DNA of 6,912 nucleotides from assembly GCA_024276335.1 (NCBI GenBank), contig JAJRXL010000288.1, forward strand, positions 1 to 6,912. Reading direction: 5' to 3'. Of this stretch, positions 5,565 to 6,912 are shown piece after piece; the first letter of the stretch is position 1, and every line of letters begins with the position of its first letter. Under the pieces are notes generated by a model. That model was not told the DNA's origin, made no database searches, and was given only the letters and a program-made list of their open reading frames with translations. The DNA comes from Bacteroidota bacterium. GTDB taxonomy: Bacteria > Bacteroidota > Ignavibacteria > SZUA-365 > JAADGX01. The translations under genes were made by a program, and so were the position numbers.

Positions 5565-6224
5565 TTGAGTACATCGAAAACAACAACTGAATACCTGGGG
5601 GAATACGTCTTCCAGGTGTGCCACAACCTACGCAATCCCGTTTCACAGATCATGACCGCGGCGAGCCTGGGGAAAAACCTGGCGGAGGAACAGGCGGACG
5701 TCCGGCGAATGTTTGAGATCATTTCGCTGGCCAGCCGGCAATTGGCGGACATCATCGACGTCATGGAGCAGCGCTCGCGGCAAGAAGCAGCGGTTTCTCC
5801 CGATCGGATTGACCTAGCGGCCTTCCTGCAAAACCAGTTCCGGTTCTTTGAGTTCGACCGAAGGATGCGCTATGGCGTTCGGCTACGCTTTGCCCCCCCG
5901 CGTAAACGTATCGAAGTTTTAGTGGTACCTGCGGACCTGCTGCTGATCATGAACAATCTGCTTCACGTTATTTTCAGCACAACCGAGGAAGGACGCACCA
6001 TCGATCTTGACTGTTTGATTGCCCGCTCTGATGATGGCACGGAACTGCAATTGACGATTGGATTTCCCGATCCTCTTGGGGACACGGGAAATATCCTGGT
6101 TGAACGTCTCAACGAAGCGTGGAGCGGCCTGGAACGACTGGCCATGAGAAACGGTATCGCGTTTCTTCAATCGGGTGTATCGCCTTGTATTATACGATTG
6201 TCGTTTCACCCGACTGCCGAATGA
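5565..6224 (+). CDS. Histidine-kinase-like protein with H-box and degenerate ATPase half, putative phosphotransferase
   Basis: The 219-residue protein resembles the catalytic core of a histidine kinase without any sensor, membrane or receiver part. Residues 10-70 form two helices like a dimerisation and phosphotransfer domain, with QVCHNLRNPVSQI (17-29) as H-box and H20 as the candidate phosphoacceptor. Residues 120-147 (VVPADLLLIMNN, LLHVIF, TTEEG) look like the N-box region, but the second Asn of the usual NLLxNA motif is replaced (LLHVIF). The region 164-176 (TIGFPDPLGDTGN) is where the DxGxG loop should be and lacks its pattern. GLERLAMRNGIAFLQSG and IIRLSF mirror the end of an ATPase domain. 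Loss of ATP-binding boxes with a kept His suggests a phosphotransferase in the manner of ChpT or Spo0B, or a pseudokinase. TTG 5565 is chosen because a TGA at 5550-5552 closes the frame upstream and later starts come near or after the H-box; GGGG at 5555-5558 is a weak ribosome site. It lies 45 bases after the glycosyltransferase. Confidence 0.78.
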   Translation: MSTSKTTTEYLGEYVFQVCHNLRNPVSQIMTAASLGKNLAEEQADVRRMFEIISLASRQLADIIDVMEQRSRQEAAVSPDRIDLAAFLQNQFRFFEFDRRMRYGVRLRFAPPRKRIEVLVVPADLLLIMNNLLHVIFSTTEEGRTIDLDCLIARSDDGTELQLTIGFPDPLGDTGNILVERLNEAWSGLERLAMRNGIAFLQSGVSPCIIRLSFHPTAE

Positions 6225-6304
6225 ATTCAGGCCCGGCGGTAGTGGAATCCATGGACATCGATGCTGGCTATTATACGCAATCCCACGAAGCGCCCTGAAT
6301 TAAT
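6221..6304. repeat. Imperfect inverted repeat between the histidine-kinase-like gene and asnS
   Basis: ATGAATTCAGG (6221-6231) and CCTGAATTAAT (6294-6304) are inverted copies matching at 10 of 11 positions, eight of them contiguous (AATTCAGG). The left arm overlaps the stop codon of the upstream gene and the arms enclose 62 bases that contain short palindromes (TCCATGGA, CATCGATG). This could close a large stem-loop at the end of the operon transcript. No T-run follows directly, so I do not call it an intrinsic terminator. It could also be chance. Confidence 0.35.
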
Positions 6305-6330
6305 GACCTGTCTTTTCGGTCACCGTTTCG

Positions 6331-6338
6331 TATCTTTA
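6331..6338 (+). promoter_or_regulatory. Candidate -7 element (TATCTTTA) upstream of asnS
   Basis: This octamer is identical to the one upstream of gltX and lies 37 bases before the asnS ATG. It resembles the Bacteroidetes -7 consensus TAnnTTTG with a different last base. A T-rich TTTT at 6313-6316 is a possible upstream element, 14 bases before the octamer. Just upstream, TGACC (6304-6308) and GGTCA (6318-6322) form a short dyad that could be an operator or chance. A TATAAC at 6358-6363 would be too near the start codon for a normal leader. Confidence 0.45.
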
Positions 6339-6375
6339 TTCATTAATTTCGTGTGTTTATAACTTCATTACGCAT

Positions 6376-6912
6376 ATGCAACACGTTTACATCGAACACC
6401 TGCAAGACCACATCGGAGAAACCGTTACGATTAAAGGATGGATCTTTCATCGCCGTTCTTCGGGCAAGCTTAAATTCATCGAGGTGAGAGACGGCACGGG
6501 GATCGTCCAGTGCGTGATCTTCAAGGGCAATGTACCGGAAGACCAATTCCAGACCGCGGATAATGTTTCCCTGGAGAGTTCCGTGATCATCGAGGGAAGC
6601 GTGCGGGAGGACGAGCGTGCGCCGGGCGGGTGTGAAATCGATGTTCAAAAGTTCCACGTTCACCATTACGCCGAAGAATATCCCATAACACCCAAGGAGC
6701 ACGGCGAGGATTTCCTGCTCGATCGCCGTCACTTGTGGATCCGTTCCAAGCGGCAAAACGCAATCCTTCGCGTCCGGCATACCGTCGTCAAAGCAATTCG
6801 GGACTTCTTCGACGATCGGGGGTTCGTGCTCTTCGACGCCCCGATTCTTACACCGAACGCGGTGGAAGGAACGTCCACGCTTTTTGAAACCTCGTACTTC
6901 GACCTGGGCAGC
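6376..6912 (+). CDS. asnS: Asparaginyl-tRNA synthetase AsnS, N-terminal part, cut by window edge
   Basis: This class IIb synthetase charges tRNA-Asn with asparagine. The first 179 residues are present. Residues 1 to about 100 form the anticodon-binding OB-fold, with IKGWIFHRRSSGKLKFIEV (19-37), then RDGTGIVQCV. The catalytic domain opens with DRRHLWIRS (116-124), followed by RQNAILRVRHTVVKAIRDFF, and class II motif 1 with the region around FDAPILTPNAVEGTSTLFE, where EGTSTLFE (164-171) is typical of AsnRS rather than bacterial AspRS. The ATG is chosen because the OB-fold then starts at the usual distance; there is no Shine-Dalgarno, so initiation is probably leader-structure or unstructured-site driven. 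The 151-base gap and own promoter candidate suggest that the gene starts a new transcription unit. A closely related non-discriminating AspRS is the only realistic alternative, and is disfavoured by the EGTSTLFE motif. Its presence implies direct tRNA-Asn charging. Confidence 0.93.
   Translation, partial: MQHVYIEHLQDHIGETVTIKGWIFHRRSSGKLKFIEVRDGTGIVQCVIFKGNVPEDQFQTADNVSLESSVIIEGSVREDERAPGGCEIDVQKFHVHHYAEEYPITPKEHGEDFLLDRRHLWIRSKRQNAILRVRHTVVKAIRDFFDDRGFVLFDAPILTPNAVEGTSTLFETSYFDLGS

Overview
The window reads as a compact housekeeping segment of a bacterial chromosome of intermediate GC content, with every recognisable gene on the + strand. The protein families and their order point to the Bacteroidetes/Chlorobi (FCB) part of the bacterial tree: folB, folK and a deoxynucleoside kinase sit in an overlapping run, several genes lack a clear Shine-Dalgarno, and an AT-rich -7-like octamer (TATCTTTA) precedes both tRNA synthetase genes. 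This placement is an inference from family resemblance and gene order, not from a marker gene or a search.

Layout. At the left edge is the tRNA pseudouridine synthase gene truA, lacking only its first few codons (1-798). A 385-base stretch without a convincing gene follows (799-1183). It ends in a candidate promoter for a probable operon running from 1184 to 6224: gltX (glutamyl-tRNA synthetase), folB (dihydroneopterin aldolase), folK (HPPK), a deoxynucleoside kinase, a 66-residue single-pass membrane protein, a glycosyltransferase family 9 protein with an N-terminal membrane-associating segment, and a small soluble histidine-kinase-like protein with a clear H-box but a degenerate ATPase half. 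Gaps inside this run are 45 bases or less and two gene pairs overlap. After a 151-base intergenic region with an inverted repeat and a second copy of the TATCTTTA octamer, asnS (asparaginyl-tRNA synthetase) begins and runs off the right edge.

The most unusual feature is in gltX. Its reading frame carries a TGA at codon 408 (2405-2407), and a well conserved GluRS C-terminus continues in the same frame with no indel up to a TAA at 2609-2611. TGA is the apparent normal stop of five other genes here, so a genome-wide recoding is not supported. The choices are a sequencing error, a recent nonsense mutation, readthrough, or a split two-chain enzyme restarting at the GTG directly after the stop.

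Functionally the genes serve translation (tRNA modification, Glu and Asn charging), folate synthesis (two steps of the pterin branch), deoxynucleotide salvage, and cell-surface glycan synthesis. The histidine-kinase-like protein is the least understood member and the best candidate for something not yet described, as a possible histidine phosphotransferase of the ChpT/Spo0B kind. I see no mobile element, CRISPR array, RNA gene or phage signature.
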